Shown here piece after piece: positions 12,779-24,459 of a stretch of 64,000 nt of DNA (its first letter is position 1; each line of letters opens with the position of its first letter). The notes beneath the pieces are model-generated. The model did no database searches, was not told the origin of the DNA, and worked only from the letters and a program-made list of their open reading frames with translations. Location of the stretch: positions 5,022,746 to 5,086,745 of the forward strand of contig PYIU01000001.1 of assembly GCA_003415625.1 (NCBI GenBank), written 5' to 3'. Position numbers and translations under genes: made by a program. The stretch is from Aquanectria penicillioides (taxonomy: Eukaryota > Ascomycota > Sordariomycetes > Hypocreales > Nectriaceae).

Positions 12779-14900
12779 GCTTAAAAAAATGAACCGAGTG
12801 AGCGAGAGCGGGAGATTTGAGGTAGCAATCTAGGAGCTTCGGCTGTGCGTCGGGAAGACAAACTTGGCCGCGGTATGACGGAATGCCGTCTCCGGCAGCA
12901 CGCATCGGCCGGGAGGCATTGGCGGCGACGGACAGCTCCGTACGGCGATGGCTTCATGTGTCTCGGAAGTTAGACCCGTGCCGCACCGAACAAGCCAGAT
13001 GACCAAGGCCAATTGACCTTATTCCACGGTATATCGAGGAGCAATGTGGCCAGGGGTTGCTCCCGTAGCTTTGAAAAACAACCACTTTTTCTTTTTTGGT
13101 CGCAGCGACCGACATTTCCGTGTTACCACCATTCCGTGTCACACAAAGGCAAACTTTCCTTTGCCAAACGGGGTGTAACCAACAGCGCCCGAGCCACGCC
13201 TGGGTGACAGGACAAGACCAAGGTACTGTACAAACAGGCCCAATGCAGCCAGGCCACCCACGGCGCTAGTGGTTTTTGGTCCAGCTGCGGGCCCCAGATC
13301 TCACGATCTGGCGGCTGGAGCGTACCGCGCCTCTCTGGAGTTTTGTGACCGAGGCTTTTCCTTTGTTGAGTGAGAGAAGAGGAAAAAAAAAAAAAAAGCC
13401 ACGCCGGCGGTGTGCACCCAAAGCACGCTGCCCAACGTACTATGGTGACCCAGCATGAAAAATTCTTTCACAAAGCCCTCGCCTCCGCCCAATGACAGAG
13501 GCAAAGGCGGGGAACCATTTGGAATTTCTCATCGAGATTTGCGCAATCGTCTCAAGTCATTGGCCTCTTTGTTTTTTCTTCTACTTTTCGCCGTCGTGGC
13601 CGTCTCGGACAGAGTGTCACGGCGTGTACACAAACAAGCCAGCTGGACATAGCACAAGGGCGCCCCCCGCTCATTGTGTTTTCTTTTTGTCCCCCCACAC
13701 TTGGAGCTGCAGACTCTATCCCAGTCTCCCTCTTCATCGGATTGTCGCCGAGTCTCCTTCTCCACAACGTGCCGATGACGTTGGGATATCGTCCAGTTAG
13801 GGCCGACGGTGGCAGGAGGCTTGCATGAATTTGCGGGAGAAGACCAAAACTTGAATGCGAGTGTGATTGAGTGCGTGAGACAAGCATCATTACAAGGCAC
13901 AATGGAGCAATGGAGCAATGGAGCTCGATCCCGCAATAGCGAATCCTCCCGTTCCGGGGCTCCAAGCTCCAAGGCAAGGTCTCAGACTGACGATAATCGT
14001 CCTATTCTTGGTAGCACTCCCACGCACAATCCCACGCTTCCTGCGCCCGTGCTCGTGCTCCGTACGTGCCTTCTGCGCCTCCGTCTCAATGTTCCTGGCT
14101 TCGTCTCCGTGTTCTCCATTTCTGTGTCTTCGACCTGGACTGACGGATTTGCTTGCTTCACCTCTGCCCTTACCCTTGCCCTCCACGCTGGCCGAGGATG
14201 GCCTGTCACCTTCGCCGAAATCACCACCCCTCAATGACGCAGGGCTGAACGAGGTGTGTCTCTACAAAAAAGAGCTAAAGAGAAAAAAAAACCCGGACGA
14301 GACGAGACCATGCACTCACCCAAGAGAGCTAAGTATCCTAGGTATGTACTTCTCCACGCTCCCAGCTGTGCATGGTGCCAAGGTATCTCTTCCCCCATAG
14401 GACCAAGGGTTCAAACTTCAAAGCGACCGGCCCGGTGGAGCACCGCCCACCTCTAGCTGTTTTCCAAAGGTGGAGATTTGGTACCCAAGTCGCGCCAATG
14501 ACGCCACGGAGGAAAATTCTTGTCCTTCCAGAAGCATGCCACAGTCTGGGGGGCCTGGGTAAATCTAACGAAACCCTCCCCACGGCCTCCACGATGCCAC
14601 TACGGCCGGACTTGCCCGATGCCCAGACAAGCCGACATTTGCCCGTTAGCAACGGTCGCCTCCCCACTGCCCAGCGTTTTTTTCATCATGGCGGATCCAT
14701 AGTTTAGTAAGGGGCTCAAATCAATGCGCTCCCTCACCTCGCCCTCCTTCGTCCTCTGTGGGGGATTTTGCCGACTCGCCATTTCGTCTCGTGGGGTTCG
14801 GTATCTCTTCTCGGCGCCGGTGAAGCGCCGAGAATGGTGAGGGCTTTCAGCCTCCGTCCGGGGTCTTCATCCAGCAATAGCCGTTCGGTCTCTCTTTAGT

Positions 14901-16398
14901 TTAGTCACTCTCATAGAGCATTTCGCCATCCCCAGGGTCCTCACCGTCGTAGCCGTCCTCACTGTATTCTTCCTCGCTCCGCCCGACATCCTGGCCCAGC
15001 ATAATGTCTTCACTGCCTTGCCACTGAGGCGGCGGGGCCGGCAAAGCCGCCTCGTCCTCATCTGCCCATCCATAATCCTCGTCGTCCTCACTATCTGGCA
15101 CCTCAAGCTCTGCATTGCCCCGTTTCCGTTTCTGGCCCGCCGCCATCTCAATTGACTGAGTCCCATCGTAAGGGACCTTGGCTACTCCGTTCTGGTGTGA
15201 TGTTAGCAAACCCCCCGCAGCGTTCACAGATCATGCCGACATACTGGTCCCACTTTGAATGCGACAACGCTTCCCACGGCTTCCTGAGTCGTCTTTCCAT
15301 CTACCTTTTGTAGACCTGCTAGAAACACACTGGCCAGTTTATTACCCTGCCAGATCCAATCTCGGAACAGAACCAATCGAGTTGAGATGCCCTGCTCCCA
15401 AACCGTTGCATTGACTGCAGCGATCAGGGTTGCACCCCTCTCTGAATGCATCTTGGTTGCGCATTGCGACAAAATGAGAACTGCACAGTTTCTAGTTGCT
15501 GCTAGTTTTCGGAGAGCGTCCATAATGCACTGAAGCGCTTGCACTCGTTTTGCCGAAGGGGTTGGCCCTAGATCGATGTCAATAAAGCATCCAACAATAA
15601 TTCGATTATGCACGTACCCTTGTTTGAATTGGAGCCCGCCCTACCCTCATGATTTTTGGGCACTGTCGAATTGACCAGGGAAGACAAGGCACTGATAACC
15701 ACCAGCGAGCAATTACTTGCTATCGATTTAGGTGTCGGTCTCGAGACGAGTGCAATGAGATGAGGAAGCGTGAGGCAAGAATAGTGAAAGAACCGATTTG
15801 ATTCACTTTCTTGGGCTCCATCCGATGTGTTGGCACCACGAGCTTCTTTCATGGCGTCGACTACTGCTTTGGTTCTGTGACTACGAACTGCTTGAAAACA
15901 GTCTATGCAAGAACAGCCCTGTCAGATATGGCTCAAAACTTTGAGGGTGACATTTTGATCAACAGACCTACCCAGACTACAGCATCACCGTCGCACAATG
16001 TATTTGCAGTAATCTGTAGACTTTAATTATTGCCCACGAATGTCAGCAAAAATATACCTCATATATGGAGATGGTTCAGTCTCTTACCCCAAGGCTGTCT
16101 TGCCAGTGCCTGGGGGACCCCAAATTTCAGTTACTTGACCCCGTTTGATACCCCCTCGGCAGCTAGAGTCTGGGGCATCATAGGATGTGGCATTGAGAAG
16201 CGCCTGATCCAAATCATCCAAACCTGTCGACACGACGCTGGATGAGTCGTCTTGTAGCTCATCTAGCACTTGTGATGCCGACACTGTTGGCATTCGGTCT
16301 ACGTGGCGGGTTAGCTTGGGGCTGAATCGTGGGATGCCTGGGAGACTGACGAGTACCGGAGGTGTCAAAACTAGCCCTATCATGGCCGTGAATCGCAT
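14901..16398 (-). CDS. RAD51 paralogue (Rad55/Rlp1-like recombination ATPase)
   Basis: Five exons (16398-16088, 16020-15968, 15902-15618, 15567-15245, 15191-14901) join in frame to 420 aa. The N-terminal part (SLPGIPRFSP, then VSTGLDDLDQALL) is the usual lead-in to a RecA/RAD51 core. Walker A is GPPGTGKT at residues 94-101, split from the next helix by intron 1. The Walker B region reads SLVVISALSS, with Ser192 (codon 15693-15691) where RecA-fold ATPases normally have Asp. The late core motif CAVLILSQCATKM and the stretch ending TRLVLFRDW are typical of RAD51 paralogues. The C terminus is a Glu/Asp-rich tail with a basic patch (QKRKRG). Such paralogues assist RAD51 filament assembly in homologous recombination in the nucleus. 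GPPGTGKT favours the Rad55/Rlp1 type over Rad57. The exact orthologue is uncertain. Exon 2 uses an AAG acceptor, chosen because only it preserves the frame. Confidence 0.85.
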
Positions 16399-16503
16399 GA
16401 TAATCCATCCTCCACTGTCATGACCCTGGCGTGGAGTCGTCTAGGCCAGGCAATAAACGAAGCTGTCGTGAGTGGTCCACGCCGCGCGGTGGTAGCGCAC
16501 GTG

Positions 16504-16735
16504 CTAGATGAGGGACGCGGACTCACGTGACCCACGAAATACGTCCTGCGGGTAAGGAGCTTTCCACCCCTTTAGGAAGTTCTCGCCGGCTTTGTCCTCC
16601 CAGTGGATGTAGACTGGTAGTCTCAATTGCTACAACAACAACAACAACAACAACTTCTATGGAACATTCGATTCGAGGGAGCATCAGGCCACCGAGGCTC
16701 ACCTGAGCCAGCAACTCCGCACGCCCAGTAGCCAT
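16504..16735 (-). CDS. Candidate 52-aa spliced microprotein
   Basis: Two short exons, 16735-16703 and 16629-16504, join in frame across a 73-bp intron (CAG|GTGAGC donor, TTGTAG acceptor) to a 52-residue protein. It starts MATGRAELLAQQLRLPVYIH, continues with WEDKAGENFLKGWKAPYPQD and ends with a short Ser-rich tail before TAG at 16504. The intron contains a (GTT)n run. There is no signal peptide or membrane segment; the composition (Trp, Tyr, Pro, mixed charge) looks like a folded small protein rather than random sequence. It lies 105 bp upstream of the RAD51-paralogue start on the same strand, so the two could share a transcript or promoter. I could not splice it in frame to that gene without a poor acceptor. 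The family is unknown to me. Reality of the gene is likely but not proven. Confidence 0.5.
16632..16653. repeat. (CAA)n microsatellite inside the microprotein intron
   Basis: About seven CAA triplets on the plus strand (GTT on the coding strand) lie immediately before the TAG acceptor of the candidate microprotein intron, forming part of its U-rich 3' end. Confidence 0.8.
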
Positions 16736-19700
16736 GGACCTCTCCGCCTATCCGCCTAGGTGAGCTACGGACTAACCCCCCGTTGAGCCTGTTTTGTGCC
16801 ATGAATCTCGATAAGGCGGGTGGTCCACTCCGCTACCCCAGCATGAGAACAAGGTAGGTTTAACCGCCGTGGCAAACTTCTCCAGTTGAAGTCAGGGGAT
16901 TCATCACCGGATCACTTTTTCCCACTGAGGATTGGGTGGACTGCTGGACTGTCGGAGATACACGCCGAAAAACAAGCCGCTTGGTACACGTCGCCGTACA
17001 ATGTGTATTCTCCTTGGTATAGAGAGAGCTTTTCGGTCAGTCACGTACGAAAGGGAACTGAGGTATTGCCCAATGGTTCATATCCGGCCTCGGTTGTCAG
17101 ACCGGCAGTTGTATGACAAGATGTCGAGCGACTGATTCACCCTGGCAAATATTGGCAACACAGACCGATCCTCAGGCGAGCATGTGGCTCCTCCGTAGTA
17201 CAGCTGAAAATGAGGTTCCCTACTAGGCCTCCGTAGTCCGGGGGCAAATGCTGTGCTACCTCGTGCGTTTGCCGAGTTGACGGAGTCACGGAGCCACGGA
17301 TGGCAAAACCACGGAGGATCAAGTGCGAGGCCAGCTCCTGATTCAAAGTTTGAGATTTCCGGCGGCAGGCGCATGATCGAGCCCGCTGCAGATTCTGGAT
17401 AATAATACCGTACAAACTCAGCAAATTCAGACTCTTGGCGAGTGTCAGAAACCTGGAGGACCCCACTACACTTGACGGTATGTGCGGTACGTATGTAGGT
17501 ACACAGCCGTAAGGTGTTGATGAGTCATCCAGCGGCTCTCGCCTCCAAGAGTGAAGGACGCGATAACGGGGTCAATCCTCTGAATCCGAATGGTTATTGG
17601 ATAAAGGGCGGCGGGGATCCCGCTCTTGCCAAGAGTCTGAATGAGTTGAGTTTTTACGGTAATTATTCCATGCTTGCACGCCCCTTGAGACGAGAAGGAA
17701 GGGGGATTAGTCTGTGGGGAAGATAAGCCTACCCCATCCCCATTACCCCGAACCCCGGTAGAAGACGGGAAAAGATTTCGAGTCACAGGATTGACAGTCT
17801 GGGGTTGTGATAGGGGACACTGCGCCCCGGCTACGCAGAGATAAGAAACATTAGCATGACTTATGGTTGGGACCGAAACAGTACCCCGAGGGGAAAGGGA
17901 CAGGGAGTGTCGGCAGCCAGAGATTGCCTTCCAACTTCCAAGCTTGTCGATGTGACCTGTTTGATGCTTATGCTACAACATAACCAAGCATATTCATTGC
18001 TTGAGCTTGCCCCCTGGGGCTTGGCTTTCGACAAGAAGTGCCACAAGACGAGTCAAGTACTTTTTGGCCACCGGATCACGATGCCGACGAGAGTTGCCAT
18101 GGCCGTCATCGGAGTCGGTTCAAAGAGCAGCTAGGTTATGGCTCAGGAGATTCCATTGCCAGCATAGTTAGGGCCCGGATATCCTCTCGGTTCTGAACAT
18201 TTTCCTCCAAGACGAGAGATTTGAGACCATTCGATTTTCCCCAAGCTTGCCCCACATGCAGGACAATGCAGATCAACGTGGTTTCAACGCGGCTTCCGAT
18301 TTAGCGCCGCCATTTCCGAATTGGACCAGCGCGGCGGTTTTAATGCTCGGTGGAAATAGAATTAGCTTGCGGCTCCAGTTCGGTGGAGGTTGGTGGTAGG
18401 TGATGAGGCTTAGGAAAGGACGTGCATAGAGTGCTAACTAGAGACCTCGCCCGGTTAGATGCGGCGGCTGCAAGGCACCGAATACGACGAAGGTCCATGA
18501 CAGGGCGGATGGGTGGATGTGTAGACGGACGAGATGGACGGGAGCATGATGAAGGGAGAATAGGGCCATAGGTCCTGGATCCCTAGGGATCATCGAGTCC
18601 AGGAGACCCAGGAGTTCATGAGTTCATGGCTGGGTTGATGAGATGCTAGGCGAGCGCACCGGGCCGGTCTGGTCTAAGGTCGCTGCAGGTATCTCGTACC
18701 TGGATCGATGGCGACAGTGCTTTCTGGCATGAGTCTGGCTGCTCGGATTGCGGAGACAGGTGATTTCGGCGCGACAGGTCACCTCACCTGAGTCTCGGCC
18801 TCCACACCGACAGCGACAGCGGCAGTGACAGTGGGCAACATCATGGCTGACTGTGTGTGCACTGTACAATGCCTTATCTATGCACAGTCCCCACACGGCT
18901 CGGCCAATATCGGGATAATGAAGGGAAAAATGGGGATGCGATCTTTTTTTTCTCTCAGTATTGCGACTGCATCTCCATCTGCGGCAATCCGCTCATTGCT
19001 GCTTATGACCCCCACAGTCCACCCATACAGGTTCTTTCATGCGCTCCGCAGTGAGCGCACCTGGTGCAGTGCGGCTCCTTGGCTCCCTGGCTCCTCTCAT
19101 GGAGCATGCGGGTCTCATGAATCAGGGCGGACTATTGTCCTCTGTCTCTCCCTTCGCTGCCAGCAATCCTCATAGGATGTAAGGCTTAGAAGTTCCGCAC
19201 CCTCCTTTCTATTATCAATATTTTTCGTAGTGACTCCAAGCCGCTCTCAATAACTTGGAGCCGCAATCCTCTAGGCTGCAAGGGTGATCATTGTTCAGTG
19301 CTGCATTGTGCATGAAAGAAAAAAAAGTTGGAGCCCCACGATAGCTTGTCGAGGATCTGGACCCTGCGATCTGCGGCAAAGGGGCGTCTTCAAGCCACCA
19401 AACGCGGCGCTGGGTGGAAAAGCCGATCAGCAAGGGCTCTAGTGGATTTGCTCGAGATGTTCGCGGTTCTCGAAAACAAGTCGATCGAATTGGCACCTTC
19501 GGCTGGCGTAATCTCGGGCTGCACGAGGAATCCTTCTTCGCCGTGGACCCGATGGCCCTCGGGAAAGTTAGTACCGTCGTCAACGAGCACAACCACCCTG
19601 GCTTCTGACACCACGTGGGGGGAGCTATGCACTAGACCGAGAGCTTTGCGTGAAGCTCCTTATGATGGCGGGCTCTCCAACCAGCGCTGAGCCGAGATGA

Positions 19701-22700
19701 ATTTGCCCTCGGACACTTTGGTCATTTACCCCACTGGTAGCTCCAGTTCAAGTCACCGGAATTGACACATGAAAAACGCCATTGTTTGCATCCTGTCATG
19801 AAATTCCAAACCTGGCGAGTCTTGACCAGGGATGGGGCTCGACACATGACGGGGGTGCTCAAGGGTAAGCGACCCAGTCACGACGCAACGTGGCCGTATC
19901 GCATGTACCCAGGATCCCGACGAATCCGCCGCCTTGAGAATCGCCTGACGAGGAGTCTAGGAGACCCGAATTGAAAGCCATTAGACTGGTGTCTGTGACT
20001 TGCGTATGAGTTCGTTGGTATTGTTGTTGCTGATATCCGGTTGAATGGGTGTAAGGGCGACGTGCCCGGCAAAATGGTGCATAGCCTGGGATTCTAAGCA
20101 CTCTCCCATTTTCCGGATTCCAGGCCAAGTACTAACCAGCTCCTCGGAATCAGGGCGGGCGCATTGGCCTTGATGGCTGGACAAGGTTTCCCGCATCCCC
20201 CATGCCATCAGCGCATTATTATCGGGGGCTGACAGTTTCCATCGAGGAGAAAACATGGACAGGCGCCTCTTACGGAGGCTCACTAGGAGAAAGCATCCCA
20301 CGGCATTGCAGGGACAGGGACGGTCTGTCCCAGGGGTCGCCACGACACCATCATCCTGATGCAATGTACCTGTATTGACGCCATCGTCAACGAGGCTCAA
20401 TGCTCAATGCGTCGGGGGCAACCTAGCGGAGAACCTCCCATGTTTTCAAGAGGATGCCTGGAGTGCGGATAATGGGGACGACGATCCGTTCGCCTTGACG
20501 GTCCGAGGCCGTGGGGAGCATTCTGTAGCGCCTTCGTTGGTGGCCATTTACCCATGGGGATATGATGATATGATGGGCCTATCTGGGCCAAGTTTGACCA
20601 GCTCTTCCGCTGCGCACGCATCCAAATCTGCGGACATCGCCGTTCCGAATCACCGAGTGTTGGGATAAGATCTGAGATCATTTGCCCCGGAATTGCCTGA
20701 TGGGGCTAGTACGGAAGGTAACGACAGGCATCCGACCTGGATGCTGGGCGCCATCGCACAAGGGGAAGCTGGAGAAAGATGGAGGGTGAACAGAGCCTCC
20801 TTGGGGATTTGGGGTGTAGACCGTGCCCCCGGGTGTAATTTCCTTATCTGCGCTGGCAACTGGCCGTGGACAGAAGGCGAGACACGGTGGTGTGCTGAAA
20901 TAGGGAGGAATAAGCAGCCTGCTAGCCCTGGGGAGGAAAGCAAGTGGCTTGGCTATCAGCCTATCCCTGTGTCGCGGAGCCTCTAGGGGCACCTCAGGAG
21001 AGATACCGGTATCAGCCAAAATGGCTTATCACCCCCACGCTGGGGCTCAGGAAGTTCTAGCACCCCTGGCGGCACTGAGCCTGCTGGATTTGACCTGACC
21101 ACACGCCTCAAGCTTTCGGTGATCCTTTGCGAAAAGGGAAGTCTGGGGAAAACTATCCCGCGGAACCGCTTGCCGCCCAGAGAAACTGGGGGGAGGAGAT
21201 GAAAGAGGGGAGAAGTTGGTTGATTGGGGTCTGGATGCGTTTGCGACGCCCTCGTGATGCCGTAGATGCGGAGAAGGAAGAAAACAAGCACCACTTGGGC
21301 CTCGCTGGACTCCAGAGGACCTCAGAAAGACTCCATCTATAGACTCCATTCAGAAAACGAGGCTCTTTCTCATTTGGTCGCTTTTGGACCGAGGATATCT
21401 TCCGGGGATGGGGCGGACATGAGGAAGTTTAGCAGGCAAATCCAACTGACCGGGGTAGTGTTTGTCTTGGGTGGCCGAGCCCCAGAAATTCCAAGGCGAC
21501 ACCTCCACTGCCAGAGACTGGACATTGGAAACCCAGGACTGACGATAGCAGCCTGGCGAATGATGCACTTGGTTTGGGTCGGTCCCAAAGGTCCATAGGC
21601 GGGCTGGAGCGGAGCTCTGGGGTCCGCGCTTATCGCGTTGACTGGCTGGACTTGGGTTGAAGCCAAAATGACGATAGCTACTAGTCGTGGCTTGAGGCGG
21701 CCTAGTCTCCCCCAGACGACCTAGCAAGACGACTAGACGAGGGGAAGCAAAAAATCTGGAGTCTTGCGGCCCGGTCATAGGGATACCAAGACGTGTCTGG
21801 TGATGGTCAAACTGTCTTATCATGGGCTTGGACGTGGGTCGTAGCACGAGAGAGATGACCGGACCTGGACCTGATGCGAATCCCCATAGCCGGTCTTGGC
21901 TCCGGGGTCTCGTGTGCTGCGATGTCGCTTGACTCTCGTTTAGGTTTTTTTTTCTTTCCCCTGGGGGTAAATGTTTCTGACTGAATGGACAAAATTTTTT
22001 TACTTCTTCTTGGCGTATGTCGCAATCGCAATCGCAATCATTTAACATGATAGAGAACGTATCATAGCAAGCAATAGGGGGCATTGTCTGAGAGAGTTTC
22101 CTCTAACATGGGCGTGTGTGTGGAAGCTGGGGTAAATGGCACGTTGATGTGCCAGAGACTAGTAGGAAACCCAAATGAAGAGCAGAGAAAAACAAATTGC
22201 CGAAAAAAAAAGCAAACCCCAACGATTGATAATGGGGAGCCAGTCTAAACTGGACCTTGGATGGAGGTGGCGCTCACATGAGGCATCGTGAAGTCCCAAC
22301 CTGGAAGGAATCTACGCCCAACAAGCGAGTCTGGAGTCCACTATGCAACCCCCACCATGCCTAGCATCAAGCTGGCGGATGGATGGAGGGGAACAAGGTC
22401 TGGGGATGGGTGTTAACACGGCATCGCATGGTGGACGATTGGCCTGAGCCGGATTGGCAAGGCGAGCCATTACGTACGTCGTACGCTCGTTTCTTTGTCG
22501 TCTGTGGAATGTACAATGTAGTTTAATTTATTTCATGAGAGCTGAGTTGCGTTGGCGGCTGAGGAGGGAGTAAGTAGCACGGATACAGATACAGGGCCTG
22601 GGAAGGTGAACGGAGATTCTCCGGGGGGAGGGGCGTGCGGCGGGAGGGGAGAAATACAATCTAGGATGGCGAAATCTAGTTCTAATTTTCCCTCCAAGCC

Positions 22701-23600
22701 ACTGAGCGTCAAGGGCAGAAGGGAAAGCGAAAAAAGGACGAAAGGGCTTGAGGTTGAAGCCTTGAATAGAGAGTATCCGGAGCTCAGCCGAGGTGGCGGG
22801 CGCACGCAAACCCTTTTTCCTCTTGTCCAATTTTCCCCCAGCGAGCTCTGGCCGACACAAAAGCCAGAAACTGGAGGCGAGTCAAGCACAAAAACCAAGG
22901 GGAGGGCCCCGGAACCGCTGGATGGAATGGAAGCCAATCAGTCGAGCACGACACGACACAGCTGTGCCCCACGCCCCGGGCCGGCCTTGAGCAGAGCGGT
23001 GGTGGAGTGAGGGTGGGAAGGGGGGAAAATCTCACCGTCGAGCGGCGAAGCGGGCGAGGGAAAAGGCAAGCGAGCGCGCCCACCCCGACTCCACTCCACA
23101 GTGAACATCGCCCGTCCACGCCCTCGAAGGGGGCCCCAGAGGCTCAGAGGGATTGGAGGCGCCGGCGCCGGGGGCGTGGGGCATGGAGAGGATAAGAGAG
23201 CGACAGCACAATGGCGGGTGTCGGGGTGTCGGGGGGTGGAACCGTGTCTCCGACTGAGAAGGGAACAAGAGCCCAGTTTTCCAGTGTCTCGGGGGGTGTC
23301 GGCGCAGCATCGCATCCCCGGTTTGACAGTCGGCCCAGCCGTTGTCGATGTCGTCGTTGCGCTGCGTCGAGCTGTCTCGCCTCGCCTCTCTGTCTTTCTC
23401 TCGCTCTATCTCCGTATGCGTCAATACAAGCGGACCACTTCGGCAGTAGGCTTGTGTTCCTTGGGGGGGCATATCGTCATCGGGGGTGGGCGTTGTTTAC
23501 CACCGTCATCCCTCAGCTCGAGGCAGGGTTATGCTATCTAGTGGCGGCCTGTACACCGACCTACTCAGCGCAGAGGCTTGGTGCGGTATCTATCTCCCCG
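16736..23600. other. About 7 kb gene-poor interval, no gene recognised
   Basis: Only short, mutually overlapping frames occur on both strands (longest about 244 codons at 21350-22084 on the minus strand, with no domain). The segment 19328-19690 has open frames on both strands and weakly protein-like stretches, but I found no start-to-stop spliced model. Much of this interval is probably extended regulatory or non-coding-transcript space upstream of CRE1. Confidence 0.4.
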
Positions 23601-24459
23601 AGAGCGAGCCTCCATCGGATGGGGATGGGAGGGGGCCAAATCTCGTAGCTTCGGAGCCTCCTGCTTCTCCCGCCTGGGGTGGTGAATGGTGACGGTGCCA
23701 TCTGCTTAGGTCACTCCCCCCCGAAACCCACACGCCCACACCCTCTCTCCTGCTCAAACTCACTCTCGCCCAGCACTCAGTCCCCTCCCCGTCCGTCACT
23801 TTGCTCAAATCAAGCCAGTCACACCCACGCCCCGATGCCCCACGGGTACGCCCCACGTCTCACGCCCACCACCATCCACAACCCAACCCACGCTCGGCGC
23901 TAACTCCACCCCCTGGGGGGGGGGGCACATGGAGGCGTCCTGGGGGACCCTCATTCACCCACCCGCTCCTCGCTCCTCCTCTCCGCCCGCTGTAGTGTAC
24001 CGAGTACGTACTGGCGGTATACTGACCCCTACCGACATGCCCTGAATGCTCCTGTTTTACCGCTGCCTGCAGCGGGTTCAGGTACCCAACCCTCGCTACA
24101 TACGCTCGCTGCACCACACAGCGTGGGTGCTTGCTAGTACCGACCCGGCCGAGCCCGGCGTCCTTTTATAACCATTTGATCCCCCCCGTCCCCTCCTCCT
24201 CCAGAGATTCCCGTTCTTCAAAAGCCAACGACCAGATCCCTCCAGACTTCCCCAGCTTTTTAACCTGCAAGCAACTCACCTTCCTGAAGACGCTCAAGGA
24301 CTCCTACACTTCGTCGACCAACAATCAGCAACTACTACTACCATAACACCAACACACCCTCACTCACCATAGTCTACTCGCCTACGTCCTCCTGGACTCT
24401 TATCTACGACCGCTACCCTTGGACCCTTTGTGTAAGCGACGGGTCAACAGCCGCTTCAC
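23601..24459 (+). promoter_or_regulatory. CRE1 promoter and AUG-free leader with CreA-type sites
   Basis: Three matches to the CreA/CRE1 consensus SYGGRG (CTGGGG at 23674-23679, 23913-23918 and 23940-23945) lie 0.5-0.8 kb upstream of the CRE1 start, two of them only about 27 bp apart. Closely spaced CreA sites are the arrangement known to be functional, so autoregulation is plausible. A TATA-like TTTATAA lies at 24165-24171, followed by a CT-rich tract (24181-24203) typical of fungal start regions. From there to the ATG at 24460 there is no upstream ATG, so the roughly 270-nt leader would allow unhindered scanning. The transcription start is inferred, not seen. Confidence 0.5.

Larger units (their letters stand above)
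10601..14900. other. Intergenic region, no gene recognised
   Basis: GC-rich, purine/pyrimidine-biased DNA. A 353-codon plus-strand frame (11443-12504) overlaps long open frames on the other strand and is compositionally driven; I do not call it a gene. The interval includes a C14 tract (12484-12497), a CTG run (about 12518-12533) and a T19 tract (12760-12778). The right end is the 3' flank of the RAD51-paralogue gene. Confidence 0.45.

Noticed and set aside
19328..19690. Overlapping 80-125-codon frames on both strands with protein-like patches
   Set aside because: No start-to-stop model, no domain, and mirror-image open frames suggest compositional artefact.
21350..22084. 244-codon minus-strand frame
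   Set aside because: No recognisable domain, Arg/Pro/Ser-biased composition, and overlap with other open frames.
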